Of a stretch of DNA of 64,000 bases, positions 10,906-19,980 are shown piece after piece. The stretch is from Aquatica leii. Its lineage: Eukaryota; Arthropoda; Insecta; Coleoptera; Lampyridae. Position numbers and translations under genes: made by a program. The notes under the pieces were generated by a model, which was given only the letters and a program-made list of their open reading frames with translations, ran no database searches and had not been told where the DNA came from. How positions within the stretch are numbered: the stretch's first letter is position 1; each line of letters begins with the position of its first letter. Location: contig CM069432.1 in the NCBI GenBank assembly GCA_035610365.1, forward strand, positions 27,776,354 to 27,840,353, in the 5' to 3' direction.

Positions 10906-11680
10906 CAGGGGTGCTCAAACTTGAACTGCTGGCGATCTACCTTAATATTTTTCGACTACTTACGATCGACTCTGAGAGCTGCAAGTATGTGTGATGCAGG
11001 GTTGTCGTACATACACGATACACCCTACTTACCTAACTACCTAGATAGGGTGTACCGTGGCATATATAGGTATTAGCTTTCCGCACAATATGCATTGTTT
11101 TAGTCAAGGTTTAGGTTAGGTTTAGTTAGGTTCTTCTCTACAATATCAATGAAAAAACTCATAGTTATTCAAAATTGCGAGTTTATTGGTCGTTACAAAA
11201 CAAAATAGTTACCTATGGTGTTAAACTTAACTAAGGAGTGACTTTGGATGTTGATGCGTGGCACTGCATGTCCTCAGCATACTTTTCATAAGATGGTACG
11301 TAACCACTGAGTGCTAATCGCAAGCATGATGACATATAATCGTTAGTTAGTCGATTGCGATATTTTGACTTAATTATCTTCATTTTAGAAAATGCAGACT
11401 GGCACAAGTAAGTTGACCCAAACATTGCCGTCAGTTGAAGGGCGATTTGCCTTAGATTCGGATATTTATCTTCAGATATAAAACACCAGAAATTTGTATC
11501 AGATGCTGTAGCTTTGAGTTGTATATCTGATATAATCTGCACCAAGTCATTTTCAACAGAACATGAGTTCATATTAAACTGACTTGCTATTTCAGTAGCT
11601 AATTCCTCAATGTTTTTACATAAAAAAGGATAACTCATAAATGATGCTATATTTTCCAATTTACTGCAATCATAAAAACG
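10906..11680 (-). mobile_element. hAT element, truncated 3' part
   Basis: The plus-strand edge begins CAGGGGTGCTCAAACTTG, a terminal sequence style shared by many Charlie-like hAT transposons. The minus-strand transposase C-terminus ends about 325 bp inside this edge. The upstream part of the gene is cut at 11680 by the start of the Gypsy-1 LTR, and the rest of the hAT element is not found in the window. Confidence 0.75.
11231..11680 (-). pseudogene. hAT transposase C-terminal (dimerisation) region
   Basis: About 145 residues ending at 11231 contain DKYPNLRQIALQLTAMFGST, then YLCQSAFSKMK and KSKYRNRLTN. This matches the hAT C-terminal dimerisation domain, whose usual core is YP-LR-A, FGS-Y-CE-FS-MK and RSRLT. 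The tail (SYEKYAEDMQCH) resembles GTF2IRD2-like or ZBED-like hAT-derived proteins. In active elements this domain joins the all-alpha insertion domain and RNase H-like core, which are missing here. The frame reads on to 11680, where the LTR interrupts it. I rate the domain call high and the sub-family call low. Confidence 0.82.
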
Positions 11681-12192
11681 TGTTACAAGCTTTTGGTGGT
11701 TTTACGAACCTGCACGGCCAACTCTCAATAGTCGGAGAGAGGGTAGGGTTCCTAGAGAAGATTGAAAAGATAATTAAGGGCGCCAGAGCCTATCCAAAGT
11801 CAGTTCTGTCTGCTCACAACAGAATGGAAATAAACTTGTAACTAGATGTTTAGGTTTGTAATTCCTCTACTCAGCTGTTCGAGTAGTCACAAACAATTAG
11901 TTGGTAACGATAGTCATAGGAAACAGGTACGTTGTCATAAAAGAATAACTAACCACAATAACAATTTTAATGTAGAATCGCTGAAGATTATCACAGAGTA
12001 TAATGACTTCTCAATACAGAAATGCCAGTAGCATAGGCAACACACCGTACATAAGTAAACATATAGTAAAAATATATATATAGCGAAGGATAGTTTGTAG
12101 AAAATATCGTTTACATAATTAGTAAAATGGCATTACTGACAATCAAATACAGAAATAAGAAAGTACTACGCTAATGTTAACTTATCATAACA
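11681..12192 (-). repeat. 3' LTR of Gypsy-1 (LTR E)
   Basis: It begins TGTTACAAGCTTTTGG and aligns, with many substitutions, to LTR C: CTGCACGGCCAACTC, AAGGGCGCCAGAGC, TTCGAGTAG and TGCCAGTAGCATAGGCAACAC are shared landmarks. The best candidate for its other end is ATAACA at 12187-12192, giving 512 bp with TGTTA...TAACA termini. It is about half the length of LTRs A-D, so it belongs to a related but distinct subfamily. Confidence 0.7.
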
Positions 12193-13647
12193 CAGCGTGT
12201 GAAATTAATACAGCATTAACGAAAGAAAAGAAGTTTAGACCACGGTCAAGGACAACGCCCTAAAATCCCTTGAAACCCCAACCCCTGAATACAAATCCAA
12301 CCCTGACCATAAACCCCTAGGAAGCCCCTCAGGAAAAGGAATAAGGTATCACAGGAAAATGGAAAAGGAACGGTACCCATAACCCCGAGACTAGGAAACA
12401 CCCTAGGAATCCTATTGCAGACTAAGGTTTCCTCGTTGGAGTGCCGGACGATTGTGTTGCGTCGAAGTCTTAATCCCACCTCAAGCCCTCGCGACAGATG
12501 TTAAAGCGCGTCGTTGGGCCCCCCAACGTTAGTCCACACAAGCGCACGTCACCGCAACCAGTACTCGCTTGCCCACCATAGTCTTCCTCCCACCCCGGAT
12601 GGATTCTGATCCGCGACCAGAAGGAACAAGACCCAGGAAAGCCCCCCACCCTGAAAGTAGATAAAAGAAGAAAGAAATGAAGCATCCCATAATTTTGCCC
12701 AAAAATCCAAATATAAAGGACTACAGCCCGCAATTGCGTGACTGTAGCCGGAAGCGGTGCCTGCTGTACAACCACAACATCCTATGCGCCGGTTAAGAAG
12801 AATTGGCCACCCCCACCCAGCTCCACCAAGTCCGCCGTACGGCTCCCGAAAGGTATAATGCCTGGTCCAGAGCTTGGGGCTACCGGGTCGGAGACAACCA
12901 ACCTTCCCGGACGCATAGCCGTCAGGTTCCCACAACAGGCGCCCCCCCACTCATGGCGACAGATCGAAAGAAGAGAAAGAAAGACAGGAAGACAGAAGGA
13001 GAAAAGAGAGTACGATGGAGTGTACGGCTCGACTATCTCTCCCTAGATAGCCGACCCCGAGTGACCTTACCCTACTGCCCAACCAACCGCCCAAATGCAG
13101 TAAGAAAACAAGTAAACAAGACAAAGAAACCCGAAACGTCGAGACATAGTGTGAAGAACTCACATCCCACTAGACTTGGATGGAGATATAGTGCTGTAAA
13201 GTCGTCAAAAGACGGTATGATATCCTTCCACAAAAATAGAACTAAACCCAAAATAATAATAACCCTCTACGGGTAGCCCTTCTTAGGCGAACTAACTAAA
13301 AAGTCCCCAAAATACTAAACCCCAAAAAGAATAATAAACCAAAATTTTGGAGAGGTCTGACAAAGACCACCCAACAGCAACCTAAAACCAACGAAGGAAT
13401 ATCATTAGTAAGGACTCTGGTTACAGTCGACTAAGTCGTATTACCCTGACTGAGTAAAGAAATGAACCAGCAGTCCGATCAGTCACTAAACCCCAAGCCA
13501 AAGACTAGAGTGACCCCCAAACCTAGTTTGCCACTATGAATCTACGTAAACCTAATAGACACTAACACCGATGAACATTACATTTGCCTAACATTAATTG
13601 TAGAATTCAAAAGAACCGAAGAAAGTAATAATAAGTCGAAAGCAAGA
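12193..13647 (-). other. Noncoding 3' region of Gypsy-1
   Basis: About 1.45 kb between the pol stop and the LTR. The plus strand is rich in A and C and poor in T. Short patches match the corresponding region of the pol-less relative at 31190-32540, best at 13037-13095. Open frames here are short, overlap on both strands and resemble nothing I recognise, so I treat the region as noncoding. Confidence 0.6.
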
Positions 13648-16248
13648 TTAGTCATCCAGAGAAGCAATAGATAATCTAGCACGTAATTTACGCCGCTTAC
13701 GCCGACGAGGATACAGTAACGACACGTTGACCGATCGACGATTTACCTGGTGTGGAGTCTCATTCGAATCAGAGTCCGAAGAGCCTTGATCTGGTTTAAG
13801 ATCTTTAGCATGCCAGACACCCATCGATTGTCCAGTAGTGGTGACTAACTCATATGTCCAAGGAGATTTCACCGTTTTAATAATAAAAGGTCCCAGGAAC
13901 TTAGGAGCTAACTTGGCATTAAAATGCCTAGTGGCGTCAGAAAGAGTATAGTTACGTCGCCATACCGAATCCCCAATTTTATATCGCACGTGTCGACGGC
14001 GAAGATTATATCTATTGTGTGTCTTTGTGTACGCTTTAGAAAGTTGTTTCAAGATATGCGTACGAATAGCTTCATAATGAGACACTGAGGGAGTAACCTT
14101 GGATTCAGAGATAATAACATCAGAAGAAGGACCAAAGAAATTTCCAGAGATAACGTGTTCACGTCCGAACATTGCAAAGAAAGGAGTACAGTCAGTGACC
14201 TCGTGTTTCGCAGTACGAATGGCGCAACCAATCTTCGAGAGATTTACATCCCAATGCCTATGGTTTTCTTTAACATAAGAAGAGATCATGGTTTTTAAGA
14301 CACGATTTATTCGTTCTGCGGGATTAGCTCTAGGATGGTATTTGGCTGTAAAGAGTATCGTTGTCCCATAAGTTGCGCAAAGTTTATCAAATTCTTTACT
14401 CCGAAACTGTACACCATTGTCTGTAATAAGGTATTGAGGAGCACCAAAAAGGAGAAAGATATGTTCTTCGATGATTTTACAAATAGAGGAAGCAAGAGCT
14501 GAACGTAATGAAAAGAACAACGGAAACTTAGTAAAATAGTCAGCGATTACTAAAACATAACTATGGCCTTTCGAAGAGCGAGGCAGAAGACCCACGATAT
14601 CACAACAAAGAACTTGCCAAGGATGTGTTGGCTTAGCGCGAGGAGCGAATACACCAGGAGGAGCCACTTGTTCCACCTTGTGCGCTGCACATACCCGACA
14701 ACGCCGAATATAACGAGCAACATCGGCACGTAAGCAGGGCCAATAATAACGTTGTAAAATCCTTGCCGTAGTTTTCAAAACACCACAATGTCCAGCAACC
14801 GGAGGATCATGATGGTTACGAATCATTTCCGAACGTTGTTCCGTAGGAACCACTATTTTCCAATCATCCGCAGAATCAGAAGAGAAAGAAGTAACAACAC
14901 GACGATAAAGAACGTTATCTCTAACAGACCATTTCAGAAACTTATGAGGAGCATCCAAGACACGTTTAAGAAGATTATTATACCAAGGATCAAGAGTCGG
15001 CAATTTAAGCAAAATAGAAGAAATTTCAGACAGATGGATAGTTTCTAATACAGGAACTGAGCGAGACAGTGCATCAGGAACGACATGATCTTTACCTTTC
15101 CGATGGATTATCGAAAAATCGTATTGTTGTAGCCTAATAGACCACCGAGCCAATCGTCCTGAAGGACTCTGTAAACGGTTCAACCACAACAACGAATGAT
15201 GATCAGTTATCACTGTGAAATGAGATCCTTCCACATACGGACGGAACTTCTCTATAGCCCATAACACAGCCAGACATTCTTTCTCAGTAGTCGAATAATG
15301 TCGCTCCGCCTTCGTGAGCGTTCTACTAAGATAACTAACAACCTTTTCACCATCCGCCGTAGTTTGGCTTAACACCGCACCTAAACCAAAATCCGAAGCA
15401 TCAGTCTGTACTACAAAAGGAAGTGAAAAATCAGGACACGACAAAATAGGAGCAGCAACTAAGCTGTTTTTAAGAGAATCAAAAGCGACCTGACATTCAT
15501 CTGTCCAAATAAAAGAAACATTTTTACGAGTAAGAGCCGAAAGTGGAGAAGTAAGAGAAGAAAAATTAGGAATAAAGCGACGGTACCAACTAGTCATACC
15601 AATAAATCGTCTGATATCAGTGACATTCGAAGGAGTAGGAATATTGAGTATCGCTGTTACCTTGTCCGGGTCTACCAACAGACCATTCTTGTTGACTACG
15701 TATCCGAGGTACTTCAATTCAGACAAACAAAAGTTACATTTGTCTCGCCGTAAGGTAAGTCCAGCAGAAATTAGACGTTCTAACACCTTTTCTAGCACTC
15801 GAATATGTTCATCGAACGTTGGAGTAGCGATGATAATGTCGTCAAGGTAAGCGAAGCAATAAGGTTCCAAATCTACACCCAACACCCTATCAATCAATCT
15901 CTGAAAAGTAGCAGGCGCATTATGCAGACCGAATGGCATGCGCGTGAACTGAAAAAGACCACGAGAAGGAACAGTAAAAGCAGTCACAGCTTTGGAGTTT
16001 TCTGACAGCGGAATCTGTTAGTAGGCAGACCGAATATCCAAACTGGACAGAAATCTAGCATCTCTCAATCGATCTAGAATAGAGGTAATGTACGGTAGTG
16101 GGTATGCATCTTTTTGAGTTACCTGATTCACCTTTCGAAAATCGACACAGAACCGATAAGTGTCATCCTTCTTCCTCACTAAAACAATTGGATTCGACCA
16201 CGGACTACTCGATGGCTCCACAACACCCATACTCAGCATCGAGTCCAA
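13648..16248 (-). pseudogene. pol: Gypsy-1 pol: reverse transcriptase, RNase H, integrase
   Basis: The RT starts at 16248 with PSSSPWSNPIVLVRKKD and CVDFRKVN, reaches SLDIRSAY, and meets one in-frame stop (16018-16020). It continues at once with QIPLSENSKAVTAF in the same frame, so a single nonsense codon splits it. In the following 779-codon frame, YLDD (residues 47-50) is the RT active site, QTDASDFGLGAVL and TDHHSLL (about 190-310) belong to RNase H, HHD...CGVL with CRVCAAHK (about 391-437) is the H2C2 zinc finger, and D463, D523 and E558 (CCDIVG, ITDNG, NPAERIN) fit the integrase triad. The tail is basic (PRRRKRRKLRARLS). Apart from the stop all catalytic residues are present. Confidence 0.93.
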
Positions 16249-16397
16249 CTCCTCATTAGCAACTTTCTGTAACGCTGGTGATAGCGGATAATAGCGCTGT
16301 TTGATGGGTTCAGCAGTCGTACGTATCTGGTGCTGAACGAGAGAGGTGTGACCAAGTCCTGAGGATTGTTTCGAAAAAGAGTCCGCAACAACGTTGT

Positions 16398-16877
16398 CTA
16401 AGAGTTGTTGTTGGTATAGAAGTAGCTCTGAGATAGCCCCAATAGAATCCGAAGAGATATTATCAATCGAAGGAAGGTTAGCATTAAAATTCCAAGTCCC
16501 CGCCGAAAATCAGGTGTAAAATTCATAGCTTTCCAGAAATCAATGCCTAAAATCAATTGTTGTGAAACTTCCGGAATAACCAAGGTATTAAGTGTTTTTA
16601 CTTTACCCTCTAGAGAAAATGGTAGAAGAACTGATCCCAATACGGTACACTTAACGTCATTCGCTAAATTACATGAAGACACAGAAGAAGGAAAAAGGCG
16701 AATATTCAAAGACTGAAGAAGTTGCCATCCCGGACCACCCAGAATGGTTCGAGAAGCACCGGTATCCAAAAGACCAAAGAAAGAGAGACCCAATACATTA
16801 ACCTTAAGATAAGGACGCTCATCATCACGAACACTGGCAAATATAAAGTCCAAAAGAATACGTTGTTTGTCAGGCAA
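16398..16877 (-). pseudogene. pol: Gypsy-1 aspartic protease
   Basis: The retroviral-type protease processes the Gag-Pol precursor. The frame shows LLDTGASRTILGG, with the catalytic DTGA in a beta-hairpin context, and later LILGIDFWKAM, equivalent to the conserved ILG-D-L flap-end motif. After about residue 130 the frame loses sense (LTFLRLIISLRILLG), showing a frameshift near 16500 before the RT. The first methionine (16877) is probably not the real start: in this family Pol is usually made by frameshifting from gag, whose stop lies at 16943. The leading residues reach back close to it. Confidence 0.85.
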
Positions 16878-16942
16878 GTCGAAGATAGAATCCGAGATTA
16901 AAGATAGCGTAGAATCTACGACTCGATCCGTAGACTCGTGTC

Positions 16943-18337
16943 CTAGTTTCCCGAAACAGTATTGCAGTTGCGACGACTAACCCCTGCCTGTCCACATCCA
17001 TAACAGTGAAGAGTAGGAGGTTTGTCACAATTCGGAGAGACATGTCCTATCTGACGACAATTCCAACAAGTAACGCGAGAAGAATTAAGAAAACCACGTC
17101 GAGAAGAATTAGAATTAATATTATTTTCTTCGAATCGTACTGAACGATTTTTAGAAGTAGAAGCAATCGAAGAAACCGAGGTGTCGCTAACATAAGCCAA
17201 AGCAGGTTCCAAAAGTCGAGTGGTACGCCGCGAAGGAGGTGGTTTATAGTTATACACTGAAATTTTTGTTAACTCCAACCGCTTGCCATAATCGATCAAC
17301 TGGGTCAAAGTAGAAATCTGTGCTAAACCTAAGGCAGATTGGTAGTATGGTGTTAAATTGAGTCGTATCGTCTTGAGCTGAGTTTCTTCCGAAGCGGGCA
17401 ACGATAAACGTTGGAAGAGACTGCGCATCATCGTCACATACATGCCGATCGATTCTTGAGGTCCCATAGTTCGACTTCGAATCTCATCCCATAAACGATC
17501 GTCGTAATCAGATGGTAAGAACTCTGATTTTAACAAAGTAACTACGTCTTGCCAAGAACGTAAAGAATCTCGATTCACCCTAAAGAGACACGAAGCTTTT
17601 CCAGTTAAAATTTCAGCAGCCGAATTAAACAAATTTTGTGGTGAGACACCACGCGACAAACACAACTCATCAACTCGCATCAAGAATTCGGTGAGTGAAA
17701 ACGAACCCTCGCCCGAAAAAGTCAAATTCCACTTAGCTAGTGACACATTAGTAACAGTAGTCTTTGAAAGAGCAGAAGTAGTCGGAACAGATACATCCAT
17801 TTCAGCATCGGAATCGGTAGAAGTAAGAAGAGGTGGTTCTTCATCCTGAAGTAGTAGTTCTACCGCCGCCTGTTTAGGACTAGACGAAGGTAAATTAGCA
17901 AAAGAAACCGATGTAGTTCTAGTAGCCTTTTTCCCTTTAGCTGTGAACTCATTACGAAGGGTTTGTAGCGTAAGTCCAAATTGACGATGCAATTTTTCTT
18001 CATCTTCTCCATCAGGTGACATCTTTACACAACGACGATGAATGTGTACCCACAAGGTACTAGCTCGTTTGAAAATAGTCGAAGAAAAATTCCCATCAAA
18101 ATCGCTTAATAGCGTTTGCAATTCCCCAATAGCTTGTTCGACAGCTAACTTATCATCCTCAAAAACTGAAGTAACAGTATCCATACGAAAAGATGCTTCT
18201 TTTTCCAACTGTAAAGCACTACGTACCGCACCCCTTAACGTAGAAACGACTACTGTAGGATCAAACCCACGAGAAACTAATTCATATTGAAGCTCCTGCT
18301 TCCTAAGTCGATTCACTTCTAATCGCCAAGTAGCCAT
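16943..18337 (-). CDS. gag: Gypsy-1 Gag with zinc knuckles
   Basis: Capsid and nucleocapsid precursor. I place the start at ATG 18337 (MATWRLEVNRLRK) rather than the upstream in-frame ATG at 18385, because the intervening residues (MTFLFFSRS) look like translated leader. The capsid-like region contains WNLTFSGEG...FL-RVDELC and LPSDYDDRLW, typical of Ty3/Gypsy gag. Near the C-terminus CWNCRQIGHVSPNC is a perfect C-x2-C-x4-H-x4-C knuckle. The following CYGCGQAGVSRRNC has Val where His is expected, so the second knuckle is damaged. The frame of about 465 codons is open throughout and ends just upstream of the protease frame. Confidence 0.9.
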   Translation of the reverse strand: MATWRLEVNRLRKQELQYELVSRGFDPTVVVSTLRGAVRSALQLEKEASFRMDTVTSVFEDDKLAVEQAIGELQTLLSDFDGNFSSTIFKRASTLWVHIHRRCVKMSPDGEDEEKLHRQFGLTLQTLRNEFTAKGKKATRTTSVSFANLPSSSPKQAAVELLLQDEEPPLLTSTDSDAEMDVSVPTTSALSKTTVTNVSLAKWNLTFSGEGSFSLTEFLMRVDELCLSRGVSPQNLFNSAAEILTGKASCLFRVNRDSLRSWQDVVTLLKSEFLPSDYDDRLWDEIRSRTMGPQESIGMYVTMMRSLFQRLSLPASEETQLKTIRLNLTPYYQSALGLAQISTLTQLIDYGKRLELTKISVYNYKPPPSRRTTRLLEPALAYVSDTSVSSIASTSKNRSVRFEENNINSNSSRRGFLNSSRVTCWNCRQIGHVSPNCDKPPTLHCYGCGQAGVSRRNCNTVSGN

Positions 18338-18929
18338 TTTAGTGACGAGTTTTCTTAATGAACGAGAGAAAAAAAGAAAAGTCAAAAATCAAATAGTGGT
18401 ACAGTTCTAATCACGCTTCCCAAAAGTACGACAAAATTCTCAAGAAACTAACCTAATCGTGACGTAAAACTGTACGACTAAACCCTAATAACAATACAAG
18501 TAATAAGGAAAAAAAAATTAACTGACGTAGTCAAGTTAATCAAAAAAAAAAAAATCCTGGCCTCCAAACACCAGTATGCTTACAAGTAACCTAAATCAAT
18601 TACTACTATCAAGTCAACCCGCAGTACAAAGAGAGGGAAAAAAATATTACAAGGTAGCGAAGTAACTCAGACGTCAAGTCTAGTAGCAATAACTACGTGC
18701 ACAAAGCAGAGTAACTCGAACCCACGAGAGACTAAGGGAAAATAAAAGAACCAATAAATCTAGAAAAATGATGATCACACACACGAAATCGGGGGAAAGT
18801 CAACAATATAAACTACCTATTCCTGCTAGTAATCTTATACTAATTAGAGAAAAAAATCTAAACAGCAGAAAGAATTATAACGAATGAGAAATTCAAAAAA
18901 AGAATCGAAAGGTCGGGTAGCCAATTTGT
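18338..18929 (-). promoter_or_regulatory. Gypsy-1 leader with putative primer-binding site
   Basis: Noncoding 5' leader of Gypsy-1. At its outer end the minus strand reads GTAACAAATTGGCTACCC. The pol-less relative has GTAACAAATTTTGGCTGCCC at the same place (33960-33988). The conserved TTGGCT(A/G)CCC next to the LTR end is where the tRNA primer-binding site should lie. I cannot name the tRNA from this alone. Confidence 0.6.
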
Positions 18930-19002
18930 TACACACTAAGTCTGTGAGAAATTCAACAGTATAAGTTCCTATGAGTACCAGTAATCCTACGCTAATCACA
19001 CT
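18930..19002 (-). repeat. Second copy of Gypsy-1 leader sequence
   Basis: The string GTAATCCTACGCTAATCACA near 18981-19000 matches GTAATCCTAAGCTAATCACA near 33870-33890 in the leader of the relative and, more loosely, 18826-18850 in Gypsy-1 itself. Leader-like sequence therefore appears on both sides of the GTAACA boundary, where a 5' LTR should be. Confidence 0.5.
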
Positions 19003-19046
19003 AATTTGTTTATATAATTGCAGAAACCATCTTAGAGACCAGTGGA
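19003..19046 (+). repeat. Left arm of perfect 44-bp inverted repeat
   Basis: Begins AATTTGTTTATATAATTGC and ends GAGACCAGTGGA. It is the exact reverse complement of 19358-19401. The right arm begins two bases before the predicted ribozyme cleavage site. Confidence 0.95.
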
Positions 19047-19050
19047 CCAG

Positions 19051-19248
19051 TGCAATTATATAAACAAATTTTTGCACTTGCGTAGTACAGTTAGAAATAT
19101 TATGCCGCGTATAATTCAAATACATTTTTTGAAATTCGCGGTTGTAATATTTACTATCTAACTAACAACTTCATAGTTTCCTACATGTGGATTAACTCGT
19201 ACGTAGCTCCGTTCCTACGAGATGGCGTTTAGCCTCAGATTTGTTAAT
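19051..19248 (+). repeat. Direct repeat unit, copy 1 (198 bp)
   Basis: Runs from TGCAATTATATAAAC to CAGATTTGTTAAT. It differs from copy 2 only at GCACTTGCG versus GCATTTGCG. A conserved-looking tail is ACGAGATGGCGTTTAGCC. Confidence 0.97.
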
Positions 19249-19321
19249 CAATTAACACCCGAATGGGATTAAAACTATGGCAATTTGTTTCATATAGTTG
19301 TGGAAACTGCATTAGAGTATT

Positions 19322-19365
19322 CCAGTGCTGAGGAGTCCAAATAGGACGAAACAGCTGTCCACTGG
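19322..19365 (+). ncRNA. Type I hammerhead ribozyme
   Basis: Self-cleaving RNA. Reading the plus strand: stem I 5' strand CCAGTG (19322-19327); core CTGAGGA (19328-19334); stem II GTCC, loop AAATA, GGAC (19335-19347); core GAAA (19348-19351); a very short stem III, AC-A/T-GT closing on GC, with cleavage triplet GTC (19357-19359); stem I 3' strand CACTGG (19360-19365). Stem I gives 6 of 6 pairs and stem II 4 of 4. All invariant bases of CUGANGA and GAAA are present, and cleavage is predicted after C19359. The three-pair stem III with a two-base loop is typical of Penelope/retrozyme hammerheads, which are thought to act best as dimers. Confidence 0.88.
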
Positions 19366-19401
19366 TCTCTAAGATGGTTTCTGCAATTATATAAACAAAT
19401 T
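19358..19401 (+). repeat. Right arm of perfect 44-bp inverted repeat
   Basis: Exact reverse complement of 19003-19046. It overlaps the last bases of the hammerhead and the start of direct-repeat copy 2. Confidence 0.95.
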
Positions 19402-19579
19402 TTTGCATTTGCGTAGTACAGTTAGAAATATTATGCCGCGTATAATTCAAATACATTTTTTGAAATTCGCGGTTGTAATATTTACTATCTAACTAACAAC
19501 TTCATAGTTTCCTACATGTGGATTAACTCGTACGTAGCTCCGTTCCTACGAGATGGCGTTTAGCCTCAGATTTGTTAAT
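19382..19579 (+). repeat. Direct repeat unit, copy 2 (198 bp)
   Basis: Second copy of 19051-19248, offset by 331 bp, 197 of 198 bases identical by eye. It ends abruptly at TTGTTAAT, after which the two sequences diverge. Confidence 0.97.
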
Positions 19580-19659
19580 AAGAAACAAAATTCTACCATA
19601 TGTAGCAATTTTAGAGGAATTGCACTAGTCGACTAAGCTGGAAAGTTCTCATCTTTTTG

Positions 19660-19755
19660 CATTTATAAAAACCCATGCTGGCAGTATTCAGTTCGTCTGT
19701 GATCGTGTTCAATATAAAAAAAATTGAACTGTAATTCCTGAGTATGAATAAAATC
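19660..19755 (+). promoter_or_regulatory. Candidate LTR-like core promoter and poly(A) signal
   Basis: TATAAAA at 19664-19670 is followed about 26 bp later by TTCAGTTCG (initiator-like TCAGTT at 19688-19693) and by AATAAA at 19747-19752. The spacing is that of an arthropod LTR promoter with a short R region. It lies next to the 3' end of BEL-1 but on the opposite strand, so its owner is unknown. Confidence 0.35.
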
Positions 19756-19980
19756 TATATAGTTTCAAAATCACCGATATGCATAAATTTGTAAAAACTG
19801 CTACTATTGAAAGCCGAGAATAAGCTTGAATATAACCTGAAGTGTTTATTTGAAGACAACAAATACATATGCAACACAATATGATCAAATCACAACATAT
19901 GTACATGTAGGGTATAATCCGAACAACAAACAAAAAAATTTAACTACGTAATAATCTAAGTAAGTTGCTATTAATAAAAC

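Larger units (their letters stand above)
11681..18929 (-). mobile_element. Gypsy-1, Ty3/Gypsy retrotransposon
   Basis: In minus-strand order: leader (18929-18338), gag (18337-16943), protease (16877-16398), reverse transcriptase, RNase H and integrase (16248-13648), noncoding 3' region (13647-12193), 3' LTR (12192-11681). gag and pol are separate frames, as expected for Ty3/Gypsy. The copy is inserted in a hAT transposase gene at 11680/11681. The expected 5' LTR above 18929 is not recognisable. Two lesions in pol (a frameshift after protease and a stop in RT) make it non-autonomous, but long intact frames show it is the youngest Gypsy copy here. Its clade within Ty3/Gypsy is not resolved. Confidence 0.9.
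19003..19579 (+). mobile_element. Penelope/retrozyme-like tandem repeat with hammerhead
   Basis: A 198-bp segment occurs twice, at 19051-19248 and 19382-19579, with one mismatch (period 331 bp). The spacer between them holds a hammerhead ribozyme on the plus strand. A perfect 44-bp inverted repeat links 19003-19046 and 19358-19401. Direct repeats with a type I hammerhead of tiny stem III plus an inverted tail are known from pseudo-LTRs of Penelope-like elements and from small noncoding retrozymes. No reverse transcriptase or GIY-YIG endonuclease is attached. I infer a pLTR remnant or retrozyme-type dimer. Confidence 0.75.

Noticed and set aside
10990-11020. GCAGGGTTGTCGTACAT similar to GCAGGGTTGTCGTGCAT near 28837-28853
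   Set aside because: The match is about 17 bp with one mismatch and flanks do not align. Not enough to claim a shared repeat.
12246-13276. Several overlapping open frames of 70-157 codons on both strands
   Set aside because: They lie in the base-skewed Gypsy-1 3' noncoding region, overlap each other on opposite strands and show no family motif. Composition explains their openness.
15620-16005. Plus-strand frames over the Gypsy-1 RT
   Set aside because: Antisense shadows of pol with no independent evidence.
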